8,858 nt of DNA from an uncultured Ruminococcus sp. (GCA_902464115.1 CABQIF010000086.1:1-8858), one strand, 5' to 3'; numbered from the stretch's first letter, positions 1 through 7,035 are shown. Made by a program: numbers and translations. The notes: generated by a model not told the origin, from the letters alone.

Positions 1-1492
1 CTGCAACGCATTCTAATTTCTCATTTCTCAGAATGCGAACTGGTGAAGAACTTCTTGTTTCAACGCCTGTCAAAATAGCTTCTGGGTCATCAAATCCTGC
101 AATTTTTTTGCCCATTTCTAAAATGCCATCTTTTAAGGTCTGTACCATAAATTCCGGCAGATACTCTCTTGGATTTACAAACTTCACACCCGGTCGGTAT
201 GTTGGCGTTACTTTTCCGAAAGAGCTAGATGTTTGATTTTGTAAGAAATCACCAACACAGCTGACAGGTGCTGCATAATTGCCGCCACCAGCCAAAAAAG
301 CTTGTCGTTCCAATTTTTGTTGTAAAAACATACCGGCTAATGGATGCTCACTTGCAAGAACTCTTGGAGAGATTCCAACCAACAACGCACTATTTGCATT
401 TTTCTCATCTCTGGCATGATTGCTCATGCCATTGACAACTAAATGACCTTCTTCAGATGCTGCCGCAACAACACTTCCGCCCGGACACATACAGAATGTA
501 TATAAATCATAGCCGGACGGCAAATGAACAGCCAGCTTATAATCCGCTGCTGGCAACTGTTTCGCAAATGTTCCATACATACTTTTATTGATATCGGATT
601 GTAGATGCTCAATTCTAACACCCATTGCAAAATTTTTCTGCTGGAGTGGGATATTTTTGTCATAGAACAGCTGAAAAACATCTCTTGCACTATGCCCAAT
701 TGCTAAAATACAGTGCTGCGTCTGTTGTTCTCGGATACTTCCCTCTTTTTCATATGAAATCGATTTCAAATTTCCCTGCTCATCTGTTTGATACCCCATA
801 AATCGTGTAGAGAACAGAATTTCTCCACCTAATTCTTGAATCTGGCAACGAATATTCTTTACAACCTGCTCTAAATAGTCTGTTCCAATATGTGGCTTTG
901 CAAGGTATAAAATTTCAGATGGTGCACCACAAGCAACAAATGTTTCTAAAATAAAACGAATACGGGAATCTTTAATACCAGTCGTCAGCTTTCCATCTGA
1001 AAAAGTGCCTGCTCCACCCTCCCCAAACTGAATGTTGGAGTTTGTATGCAGAACGCCATTTTCCCAGAAATCCAGAACATCTTTTTTTCGTTCTTCGACA
1101 CACTTTCCTCGTTCTAACACCAACGGCTGTAATCCTGCTTTCGCTAAAACAAGAGCAGCAAACATACCAGCTGGCCCAAATCCAACGACCACCGGACGAT
1201 TTTCCGGCTTTTTAGAAATAGATGGAATCGGATAGACATAGGGTTGATAAGATGTGATGTTTTTTTCTTTTCTAGCACTCGCTTGTTGTAATAACTTTTG
1301 TTCATTTGGATGAGAGACGAGAACAGAGATTTGATATTGAATCTGCTGATTCTTTCTAGCATCAATGGATTTTTTAAAATAGTTCCATGTAAGAGCAGTA
1401 TCGTTCTTTAAATGCAATTTTTTTAGAATGCTAGCGGTTACCATCTCTTCTGTATAACCGACTGGCATTTTGATTTCACTGATTTTAATCAT
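1..1492 (-). CDS. COG2509-type FAD-dependent dehydrogenase, 3' end cut by window edge
   Basis: This reading frame starts with ATG at 1492 and stays open to the left edge, giving 497 residues. The missing C-terminus is probably only a few dozen residues, judging from the usual family length of about 530. An N-terminal domain of about 95 residues precedes the dinucleotide-binding motif GFGPAG (104-109), with acidic LERG at 126-129. Then come the family block FGEGGAGTFSDGKL (156-169), AIGHSARDVF (264-273), a CPGG motif (336-339) and AGGGNYAAP (401-409). This order fits the COG2509 'uncharacterised FAD-dependent dehydrogenase' family; substrate and electron partner are unknown. The protein is likely cytosolic, with no signal peptide or membrane segment. 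Its ATG overlaps the stop of the preceding flavoprotein gene (ATGATTAA, 8 bp), and only a weak GGAA lies upstream, so coupled translation is likely. Leucine is often TTA, unlike in dapL or gatA. Family call confident; function unknown. Confidence 0.9.
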   Translation of the reverse strand, partial: MIKISEIKMPVGYTEEMVTASILKKLHLKNDTALTWNYFKKSIDARKNQQIQYQISVLVSHPNEQKLLQQASARKEKNITSYQPYVYPIPSISKKPENRPVVVGFGPAGMFAALVLAKAGLQPLVLERGKCVEERKKDVLDFWENGVLHTNSNIQFGEGGAGTFSDGKLTTGIKDSRIRFILETFVACGAPSEILYLAKPHIGTDYLEQVVKNIRCQIQELGGEILFSTRFMGYQTDEQGNLKSISYEKEGSIREQQTQHCILAIGHSARDVFQLFYDKNIPLQQKNFAMGVRIEHLQSDINKSMYGTFAKQLPAADYKLAVHLPSGYDLYTFCMCPGGSVVAAASEEGHLVVNGMSNHARDEKNANSALLVGISPRVLASEHPLAGMFLQQKLERQAFLAGGGNYAAPVSCVGDFLQNQTSSSFGKVTPTYRPGVKFVNPREYLPEFMVQTLKDGILEMGKKIAGFDDPEAILTGVETRSSSPVRILRNEKLECVA

Positions 1493-2732
1493 GCTTTTGT
1501 TTCCATTCTTTTGCTGCATGTATCCCCGTCCACCAACCGGATGCCCATGCCCAATTTAAATTATAGCCACCGCAATCCCCTTGCAAATCCAACGCTTCCC
1601 CACTAAAATACAATCCCGGATAACGAATTGATTCCAAGTTAGCGGATACTTCTTCGGATATAATACCACCACAGGAAATTTGTGCGTTCTTCCAGTCTCC
1701 TTTTCCGATGACTGGAAATTTCCATGCTTTCAAAAAAGATGCCAATTGTTTTATTTCCTTTGGTGTACAGGAAGCAATCAATCGTGGTTCTTTTTGTAAG
1801 ATTCCACATTGCTTTAAGACTTGCAGCCCTACTCTTCTTTGAAATACCCCTGTGAAAAATTCTTCTATTGATAGCGTTCCACGCAGTGCGTATAGTTCCC
1901 ATAGAAATGCATACACCTGCTCTGAATCCCAATCTGGCAATAAGTCCAACGCTACTGTATACGTTGCGTGTGACAGCCTATCACAGTATGCAGATAGATT
2001 GAATATACAAATACCCGATAACGCTTGTTCTGTAAACTGCACTTCCCCACGTTCCTGACGCTTTAGAATACCGTTTTCATAGAGCGATACACTTGCAAGC
2101 AATCGAATGCCTTTCAATGCACGGACAAGTTCTGTTTTTGTTTTTAGAAAACAAAGTGCAGGCGTACAAGGACGAATGGCAATCTTTAAATCTTTTAGCA
2201 TTGCATATGCAGAACCATCTGTTCCAAGTGCAGGAGCTGCATATCCTCCACAAGCAAAAATTACCTGCTCCGCAAAGTAAGATCCTGTATCTGATTGCAA
2301 TAGAAATCCGTGTTTTTTTGGAATCATCTTTTGGATTTGGCAGTTACATTGTACTGCAATTCCGTAAAGTTCAACTTGTAAGCGTAAACTATCCAATACA
2401 GCACTGGCATGATTACAATAGGGATACAAACGGTGTTCCTCTTCCCTACAAATCAACCCCATCTGACGAAAATAATCTTCTGTTTTCGGTGCTTGCTGAA
2501 AAATTGCAAAGGCTTTTTCCAATAAAGAACCACTGTAATTTTCCTTCTGGATTACAGTGTTCCCAAGATTGCATCTGCCGTTCCCAGTTGAAAGAATTTT
2601 TCGACCAATGCGGTCATTTCGCTCCAGAATTACAACGCTACAGCCTGCTCCACCTTCTATTTTGGCAGCAATGGCGGCAAGTAAGCCAGAAGCACCGCCG
2701 CCAATTACTGCAATATGATATTGTTTCTGCAT
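1485..2732 (-). CDS. HI0933/YhiN (BaiN-like) family FAD-binding oxidoreductase
   Basis: This is a complete 415-residue flavoprotein, a usual length for the HI0933/YhiN family (variously annotated 'aminoacetone oxidase family' or BaiN-like). It opens with a Rossmann FAD motif, VIGGGASG (9-16), with acidic LERND at 36-40 for the ribose. The family-diagnostic GRKILSTGNGRCNLGN follows at 43-58, then ACGGYAAPALGTDG (160-173). The C-terminal FAD-closing segment runs from GLYFSGEALDLQGD (373-386) into GGYNLNWAWASG (388-399). The reaction is not established for the family, and neither the aminoacetone oxidase nor the bile-acid label should be taken as a function here. The start ATG shares one base with the upstream stop (TAATG) and has no good Shine-Dalgarno of its own, which implies translational coupling to the UPF0210 gene. 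The end overlaps the next flavoprotein gene by 8 bp. Family call firm; physiological role unknown. Confidence 0.93.
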   Translation of the reverse strand: MQKQYHIAVIGGGASGLLAAIAAKIEGGAGCSVVILERNDRIGRKILSTGNGRCNLGNTVIQKENYSGSLLEKAFAIFQQAPKTEDYFRQMGLICREEEHRLYPYCNHASAVLDSLRLQVELYGIAVQCNCQIQKMIPKKHGFLLQSDTGSYFAEQVIFACGGYAAPALGTDGSAYAMLKDLKIAIRPCTPALCFLKTKTELVRALKGIRLLASVSLYENGILKRQERGEVQFTEQALSGICIFNLSAYCDRLSHATYTVALDLLPDWDSEQVYAFLWELYALRGTLSIEEFFTGVFQRRVGLQVLKQCGILQKEPRLIASCTPKEIKQLASFLKAWKFPVIGKGDWKNAQISCGGIISEEVSANLESIRYPGLYFSGEALDLQGDCGGYNLNWAWASGWWTGIHAAKEWKQKHD

Positions 2733-4102
2733 TAGTTCTTTAAGCTCTGCATCGGAGCCGGAATCTTACCACCACGATTGATAAACCGAGCAGAAGATTT
2801 CTTGCTAACCGGCATAACCGGAGCACTACCGAACAATCCGCCAAATTCCAGCATGTCGCCTTCCTTCATGCCAATTGCCGGAATGACACGAACTGCCGTC
2901 GTCTTGGTATTTACCATACCAATTGCCATTTCATCCGCAATAATTGCAGAAATGGTAGTCGGGTCTACATCGCCAGGAATTGCAATCATATCCAAACCAA
3001 CAGAGCATACAGCGGTCATTGCTTCCAGTTTGCTCAAGGTCAAAGTGCCGTCTACCGCAGCATCGATCATACCAGCATCTTCAGAAACCGGAATGAATGC
3101 ACCAGATAGACCGCCAACACTAGAGGATGCCATAACGCCGCCCTTCTTAACTGCATCGTTCAGCATTGCCAAAGCAGCAGTTGTGCCATGTGTACCGCAG
3201 ATTTCCAGACCCATTGCTTCCAGAATATGTGCAACACTGTCCCCAACTGCTGGAGTTGGTGCGAGAGAAAGGTCTACAATGCCAAATTCTACGCCGAGCA
3301 TTTCAGAAGCCCGCTTACCAACCAGCTGACCCATTCTGGTAATCTTGAATGCAGTCTTTTTAATGATGTCTGCCAGTTCGTTGATGGAAGCATCCGGATA
3401 CTTAGAAATGGTAGAGCGAACAACGCCAGGACCAGAAACGCCAACATTGATGACGCAATCCGATTCTCCGACACCGTGGAATGCACCTGCCATGAACGGA
3501 TTATCTTCCGGTGCGTTACAGAATACAACCAGCTTAGATGGGCCAACACACTGCCGGTCAGCAGTCAGCTTGGCAGATTCCAAAATGATTTCACCCATCA
3601 TCTTTACAGCATCCATGTTAATACCGCTCTTGGTAGAACCAACATTGACAGAAGAACAAAGTCTGGTTGTAACATCCAGTGCTTCCGGAATGGAACGAAT
3701 CAGAGCAATGTCCCCTGCACTAAAGCCCTTATGTACCAATGCAGAGTAACCGCCGATGAAGTTTACACCGCAAGTTTCTGCTGCACGCTGCAAAGTCCTT
3801 GCAAACAGGACTGGACTTTCGTTCGGACAAGCTGCTGCCAGCATGGCAATCGGCGTAACTGAAATTCGCTTATTAATAATCGGAATGCCATATTCCTTTT
3901 CAATGATTTCACCGGTGGAAACGAGCTTTTCTGCCCGTCTTGTGATTTTGTCATAAACCTTATCGCAAGCCTTATGAATGTCGGAATCAATACAATCCAG
4001 AAGAGAAATTCCCATCGTGGTTGTACGGATATCCAAGCATTCATCCTGAATCATACGAATGGTTTCCAGAATGTCCCCGGCATTAAAGATTGCATTATTC
4101 AT
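2732..4102 (-). CDS. UPF0210/DUF711 'PFL family' protein
   Basis: This is a 456-residue protein of the UPF0210 (DUF711) family, close to the usual length of about 450. Recognised blocks are LDIRTTTMGISLLDCID (23-39), INKRISVTP (76-84), FIGGYSALVHKG (115-126), VNVGSTKSGINMDAV (152-166) and a C-terminal RFINRGGKIPAP. The family is called PFL-like because its fold resembles the pyruvate formate-lyase barrel, but I see no glycyl-radical motif near the C-terminus, so it should not be annotated as a formate-lyase. Its biochemical function is unknown. The preceding gene encodes a small ACT-domain protein 20 bp away, a pairing conserved in many Firmicutes (for example the adjacent pneumococcal genes SP0238/SP0239). 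A purine-rich AAGGAAGGGAA overlaps the upstream TAA and probably serves as a somewhat distant ribosome site. The stop overlaps the next start by one base. Confidence 0.93.
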   Translation of the reverse strand: MNNAIFNAGDILETIRMIQDECLDIRTTTMGISLLDCIDSDIHKACDKVYDKITRRAEKLVSTGEIIEKEYGIPIINKRISVTPIAMLAAACPNESPVLFARTLQRAAETCGVNFIGGYSALVHKGFSAGDIALIRSIPEALDVTTRLCSSVNVGSTKSGINMDAVKMMGEIILESAKLTADRQCVGPSKLVVFCNAPEDNPFMAGAFHGVGESDCVINVGVSGPGVVRSTISKYPDASINELADIIKKTAFKITRMGQLVGKRASEMLGVEFGIVDLSLAPTPAVGDSVAHILEAMGLEICGTHGTTAALAMLNDAVKKGGVMASSSVGGLSGAFIPVSEDAGMIDAAVDGTLTLSKLEAMTAVCSVGLDMIAIPGDVDPTTISAIIADEMAIGMVNTKTTAVRVIPAIGMKEGDMLEFGGLFGSAPVMPVSKKSSARFINRGGKIPAPMQSLKN

Positions 4103-4122
4103 GATGTTTCTTGTTCCCTTCC

Positions 4123-4392
4123 TTAGATTCGATGCATTGCGTTAAAAATGTCTTCGTGCATGCAGTGAACAGAAAGACCAAGTTCTTCTCCCAATGCAGT
4201 CAGCTGATCGCTCAGCTTTGCAAAGTCTGCCGTCATCTTTGTGATGTCTACCATCATGATCATTGCGAACATATCCTGCAAAACGCTCTGGGTTACTTCC
4301 AAAACGTTTGCCTGATATTCTGCACAAACGCCGCTGACCTTATGTAAAATACCAACGTTGTCCTTACCGATTACTGTAATTACTGCTCTCAT
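4123..4392 (-). CDS. small ACT-domain protein (UPF0237 type, partner of UPF0210)
   Basis: This is an 89-residue protein made of a single ACT domain. The opening MRAVITVIGKDNVGI-H (1-17) gives the first beta strand and the ligand-loop glycine region. VSGVCAEYQANVLEV (19-33) covers the helix and second strand, and MFAMIMMVDI (41-50) the third strand. The family is UPF0237, related to the N-terminal half of GcvR-like regulators. ACT domains commonly bind amino acids and act as oligomers, but neither the ligand nor the partner of this protein is known. There is no DNA-binding or catalytic domain. The ATG is preceded by GGAGG (4409-4405) with a 12-nt spacer. The gene lies 20 bp after dapL and 20 bp before the UPF0210 gene. 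A sensor or accessory role for the UPF0210 protein is an inference from this conserved pairing. Confidence 0.93.
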   Translation of the reverse strand: MRAVITVIGKDNVGILHKVSGVCAEYQANVLEVTQSVLQDMFAMIMMVDITKMTADFAKLSDQLTALGEELGLSVHCMHEDIFNAMHRI

Positions 4393-4412
4393 AATAATGA
4401 TAATCCTCCAAA

Positions 4413-5618
4413 TTATTTCTGTAACATTTTCTTGAAGCGTTCCATTGCTTCCTTTGTGCGTTCCCGGTCACCAAATGCTGTCAGACGGAACCAACCGTCG
4501 CCATTCTTACCAAATCCTTCGCCCGGTGTGCCGACCACTGCAATTTTATGCAGCATTTCATCAAAGAATTCCCAGCTGGACATCTGATTCGGGCACTGGA
4601 ACCAGATATACGGAGAGTTGACACCGCCTGTATACTGGATTCCCAATTCATCCATGGTTTTGCTGATAATGGCTGCATTTTCCTGATAGTAAGCAATGTT
4701 CTTCTGAATCTGCTTTCTGCCTTCTTCTGTGAAAACAGCAGCTGCTGCACACTGTACCGGATAAGAAACGCCATTGAATTTGCTTCCCTGCCGTCTGCCC
4801 CAAATCTGAGAGATGCTGACAACCGTTCCATCAGAAGCAGTTACGGTCAATTCGTTCGGAATAACCGTATAACCGCAACGCATACCAGTAAATCCAGCAG
4901 TCTTGGACAGTGAGCACATTTCAATTGCACACGTTCTTGCACCTTCTACTTCAAAAATGCTGTGCGGAATATCCGGCTGTGTGATAAATGCTTCATAAGC
5001 AGCATCATAGATAATGATTGCCTTGTTCTGCTTTGCATAATCAATCCAAGTCTTGAGCTGTTCCTTCGTATAAACAGAGCCAGTCGGGTTGTTTGGAGAG
5101 CAGAGGTAAATCAAATCTGCATGAACAGAAAAGTCCGGCATCGCTGCAAATCCGTTGGATTCATTGGAATTTGCATAGATAATGGTTCTGCCATCCATCT
5201 TGTTGGAATCTACATAAACCGGATAAGCTGGGTCTGTTACCATAACGATATTGTCATCACCGAAAATATCAACAATATTACCGCAGTCTGACTTCGCACC
5301 ATCATTTACACGGATTTCATCCAGAGATAAGGTAACACCGTACTGCTGATAATAGTCAGCAATTGCCTGCTTCAGAAAATCATAACCTGTACCGCTGTCT
5401 TCATAACCCTTAAAGGTTTCCTTGACACCCATTTCATCGGCACCTTTTTTCATTGCTTCTACGCAAACCGGTGCGATTGGCAGGGTAACATCTCCGATGC
5501 CCATCCGAATCAAGTCAGCTTCCGGATGTTCTTTCAGAAACGCATTGACTTTTTTTGCGATGTTGATAAACAAATAGTTCTTTTCCAACTTCAGAAAGTT
5601 TTCGTTAATGGTTGGCAT
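4413..5618 (-). CDS. dapL: LL-diaminopimelate aminotransferase
   Basis: DapL is a PLP-dependent class I/II aminotransferase that converts tetrahydrodipicolinate and glutamate directly to LL-diaminopimelate and 2-oxoglutarate, bypassing the succinylase/acetylase branches. The chosen product is 401 residues, a normal length for DapL. Visible marks are FINIAKKVNAF (17-27), the substrate-region GYEDSGTGYDFLK (71-83), NDGAKSDCGNI (105-115), CSPNNPTG (173-180), YDAAYEAF (204-211) and the Schiff-base lysine in SLSKTAGFTGMR, Lys239. An in-frame TTG at 5645 would add nine residues, but AAAGGAGAG (5633-5625) lies inside that extension and sits 8 nt before the ATG at 5618, so I start there. dapF lies 42 bp upstream, so the two consecutive steps to meso-diaminopimelate are made from adjacent genes. 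The enzyme is cytosolic. Very confident. Confidence 0.97.
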   Translation of the reverse strand: MPTINENFLKLEKNYLFINIAKKVNAFLKEHPEADLIRMGIGDVTLPIAPVCVEAMKKGADEMGVKETFKGYEDSGTGYDFLKQAIADYYQQYGVTLSLDEIRVNDGAKSDCGNIVDIFGDDNIVMVTDPAYPVYVDSNKMDGRTIIYANSNESNGFAAMPDFSVHADLIYLCSPNNPTGSVYTKEQLKTWIDYAKQNKAIIIYDAAYEAFITQPDIPHSIFEVEGARTCAIEMCSLSKTAGFTGMRCGYTVIPNELTVTASDGTVVSISQIWGRRQGSKFNGVSYPVQCAAAAVFTEEGRKQIQKNIAYYQENAAIISKTMDELGIQYTGGVNSPYIWFQCPNQMSSWEFFDEMLHKIAVVGTPGEGFGKNGDGWFRLTAFGDRERTKEAMERFKKMLQK

Positions 5619-5624
5619 TTCAAT

Positions 5625-5633
5625 CTCTCCTTT
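5625..5633 (-). promoter_or_regulatory. dapL ribosome binding site that decides the start
   Basis: AAAGGAGAG on the minus strand has its GGAG core 8 nt before the ATG at 5618. The alternative in-frame TTG at 5645 lies upstream of this site, so using it would read through the ribosome site and has no comparable signal of its own. This supports the shorter DapL. Confidence 0.85.
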
Positions 5634-5660
5634 AATTAAATTCAATCATAGAAAATCGGC

Positions 5661-6515
5661 TTATAATGCCGGATATTCCATTTTCCCTTCAAAGATGAAG
5701 GTTGCAGGCCCAATCATGGTAACCGATTCATCATTGTGATAGATGATCCGTAAATCACCGCCACGCAGATGAATGAGAATTTCCTGCTCCCGTTTGCAAT
5801 AGCCATTCAGAACAGAGGCAACTGCTGCTGCACAAGCACCTGTACCGCAAGCGAACGTTTCACCACTGCCCCGTTCCCAAACACGCATTTGCAGCGTATG
5901 GTCATCAATTACCCGAATAAATTCTGTATTGACCCGATTCGGGAATAATGGATGATGCTCAAAAGAAGGTCCCATTTTCTCTAAATCCAGAGAATCAATT
6001 TCCGGTAAGAATATAACCGCATGGGGATTTCCCATGGAAACACAAGTCATATCATAGGAAACACCATCCACAACAACCGGCTTTGCAATAAAGCGGTCAC
6101 CATCATCTGCCACCGGAATTTCTGCCGGTTTTAAAATTGCCTTCCCCATATCCACCTTTACAGCATCCACTTCGTTGGTTGCTTCGTTGACATAAAGGGT
6201 TAAGTACTTAATACCGGAGTTGGTTTCCAAGGATACTTCGGTTTTGTCTGTCATGCCGTGTTCGTAAACATATTTTCCGACACAGCGAGTTGCATTTCCA
6301 CACATCATGGCTTCTGAACCATCTGCATTGAAAATCCGCATTCTGAAATCAGCGACTTCAGACGGTAAAATCAATACCAGTCCATCTGAACCAACGCCAA
6401 ACCGAACATTGCTCATAAAAATAGAGAGCTTTTCCGGATCGGTTACGGTTTCTTGAAAACAATTGATGTAAATATAATCGTTTCCAATCCCATGCATTTT
6501 TGAAAAAGTCAGCAT
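5661..6515 (-). CDS. dapF: diaminopimelate epimerase
   Basis: DapF interconverts LL- and meso-diaminopimelate without a cofactor, using two cysteines as acid and base. Both are present: Cys72 in MMCGNATRC (70-78) and Cys223 in FACGTGAC (221-228). The N-terminal signature KMHGIGNDY (6-14), FGVGSDG (39-45), SMGNPHAV (160-167) and WERGSGET (213-220) complete the family pattern. At 284 residues it has the expected two-lobe length. The ATG at 6515 follows a near-perfect AAGGAGGAT (6530-6522), with 8 nt between GGAGG and the start. It is the first gene of the leftward block and has a promoter about 30 bp upstream. meso-Diaminopimelate feeds peptidoglycan cross-linking and, by decarboxylation, lysine. 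Very confident. Confidence 0.98.
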   Translation of the reverse strand: MLTFSKMHGIGNDYIYINCFQETVTDPEKLSIFMSNVRFGVGSDGLVLILPSEVADFRMRIFNADGSEAMMCGNATRCVGKYVYEHGMTDKTEVSLETNSGIKYLTLYVNEATNEVDAVKVDMGKAILKPAEIPVADDGDRFIAKPVVVDGVSYDMTCVSMGNPHAVIFLPEIDSLDLEKMGPSFEHHPLFPNRVNTEFIRVIDDHTLQMRVWERGSGETFACGTGACAAAVASVLNGYCKREQEILIHLRGGDLRIIYHNDESVTMIGPATFIFEGKMEYPAL

Positions 6516-6521
6516 AATACA

Positions 6522-6530
6522 ATCCTCCTT
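6522..6530 (-). promoter_or_regulatory. dapF ribosome binding site
   Basis: AAGGAGGAT on the minus strand is close to the anti-Shine-Dalgarno complement, with 8 nt between its GGAGG core and the dapF ATG. It is the strongest ribosome site of the leftward block and fixes the dapF start at 6515. Confidence 0.85.
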
Positions 6531-6547
6531 CTTGATACGCTTCTCTT

Positions 6548-6576
6548 ATTATACAAAAAAATCCGTCATAAATCAA
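6548..6576 (-). promoter_or_regulatory. predicted sigma-A promoter of the dapF-dapL block
   Basis: Reading leftward, TTGATT (6576-6571, 4 of 6 matches to TTGACA) and a perfect TATAAT (6553-6548) are separated by exactly 17 bp. Initiation would fall near 6541, leaving a leader of about 25 nt that contains little beyond the ribosome site. There is therefore no room for a lysine riboswitch. Any control must act on this promoter or after initiation. Confidence 0.75.
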
Positions 6577-6635
6577 GGCATAATGCAAATTTTTTTCGTT
6601 CCGCCAGAAAATTTGGATTCTGTTCAAGAAAAAAC
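6577..6635. other. spacer between divergent promoters
   Basis: These 59 bp separate the two back-to-back -35 boxes. The stretch is AT-rich, with a T-run near 6590-6596 and an A-run near 6629-6634 next to the rightward -35 box. I see no convincing inverted repeat or known operator. It could hold activator or repressor sites affecting both operons, but nothing in the sequence demands it. Confidence 0.4.
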
Positions 6636-6664
6636 TTGCAAAACGCCTGTATATGTGTTATAAT
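6636..6664 (+). promoter_or_regulatory. predicted extended -10 promoter of gatCAB
   Basis: TTGCAA (6636-6641, 4 of 6 matches to TTGACA) and a perfect TATAAT (6659-6664) are separated by 17 bp, and TG at 6656-6657 gives an extended -10 (TGTTATAAT). Initiation would fall near 6671, giving a leader of about 82 nt before the gatC start. Because this promoter lies inside the 5' part of the longest possible gatC reading frame, it also argues for a downstream gatC start. Confidence 0.78.
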
Positions 6665-6680
6665 TTATCAGAATACAGAA

Positions 6681-6733
6681 AACAGATTCTCTTTGCGGTT
6701 GCCGTTTTTCAAGCAATTGTCGGGAAATCTGTT
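6681..6733 (+). other. possible stem-loop in the gatC leader
   Basis: AACAGATT (6681-6688) is perfectly complementary to AATCTGTT (6726-6733). After a one-base bulge the pairing can continue with T6690-A6725 and C6691-G6724. Inside, TTGC (6693-6696) can pair with GCAA (6713-6716), and CGG with CCG (6696-6698 with 6702-6704) as a small alternative. The structure would start about 10 nt from the predicted transcript end and finish 7 nt before the gatC GAGG, leaving that site free. It may protect the 5' end or tune translation. An 8-bp match in a leader of this size and composition could also arise by chance. Confidence 0.35.
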
Positions 6734-6752
6734 GAGAAATGAGGTTTTAGAA

Positions 6753-7031
6753 TTGGATTTGAACATGGTTTCCTATCTGGCAGAACTGGGCAAACTTGCT
6801 TTTTCTCCGGAAGAACTGGAACAAATGGCAAAGGATATGACCAGTATCATTGCAATCATGGACACGGTAAAAGAAATTGACATCACTTATGATGCAGTCG
6901 CAGATAATAAAAATGTCTATCTGAATGACTTGCGGGAAGATTTCAGTGTGCCGAGCTTCCCAACAGAAAAAATTCTGCAAAATGCTGTCAATGATGAAAA
7001 TTGCTTCGTCGTACCGAAGGTCGTAGAATAA
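6753..7031 (+). CDS. gatC: Asp-tRNA(Asn)/Glu-tRNA(Gln) amidotransferase subunit C
   Basis: GatC is the small subunit that wraps around and stabilises GatA in the GatCAB amidotransferase. I choose TTG at 6753, giving 92 residues, within the normal range for GatC. GAGG at 6741-6744 lies 8 nt upstream, and the encoded start MDLNMVSYLAELGKLAF lines up with the family's N-terminal helix. The in-frame ATG at 6765 (20 nt from GAGG) and TTG at 6759 (14 nt) are less well placed. A much longer frame opening at 6636 begins inside the promoter and cannot be right. Family marks are the LxLAxLAxxxxS/PEE-like opening, MTSIIAIMDTVKEIDI (about 28-43) and LREDFSVPSFPTEKIL (58-73), matching the usual 'LREDxV' segment. 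The gatA ribosome site begins 4 nt after its stop codon. Confidence 0.92.
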   Translation: MDLNMVSYLAELGKLAFSPEELEQMAKDMTSIIAIMDTVKEIDITYDAVADNKNVYLNDLREDFSVPSFPTEKILQNAVNDENCFVVPKVVE

Positions 7032-7035
7032 TAGG

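Noticed and set aside
2093..2743. 216-codon plus-strand open frame
   Set aside because: It is antisense to the YhiN-type flavoprotein gene, rich in Gln, Leu and His as expected of a shadow frame, and has no start signal.
3188..3862. 224-codon plus-strand open frame
   Set aside because: It is antisense to the well-conserved UPF0210 gene, and the translation looks like no protein family. It is explained by that gene's codon pattern.
5619..5645. Longer DapL start at TTG 5645
   Set aside because: The strong AAAGGAGAG site lies within the extension and is properly spaced for ATG 5618, and no ribosome site supports 5645.
6516..6547. Lysine riboswitch upstream of dapF
   Set aside because: The predicted leader is only about 25 nt, too short for this riboswitch, and contains no stem-loop other than the ribosome site.
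6358..6627. 89-codon minus-strand open frame across the dapF start
   Set aside because: It overlaps the first part of dapF in another frame and begins upstream of the dapF promoter. It has no recognisable domain.
6696..6709. CGG-TTG-CCG followed by TTTTT as an intrinsic terminator
   Set aside because: The stem has only three pairs and a three-base loop, too weak for termination.
6636..6752. Long N-terminal extension of gatC starting at TTG 6636
   Set aside because: The extension would begin inside the -35 box of the predicted gatC promoter and read through its -10. GatC proteins do not carry such an extension, and GAGG at 6741-6744 points to the start at 6753.
6665..6752. T-box or other tRNA-sensing leader before gatC
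   Set aside because: The leader is too short and lacks the conserved T-box antiterminator sequence and any terminator hairpin with a T-run.
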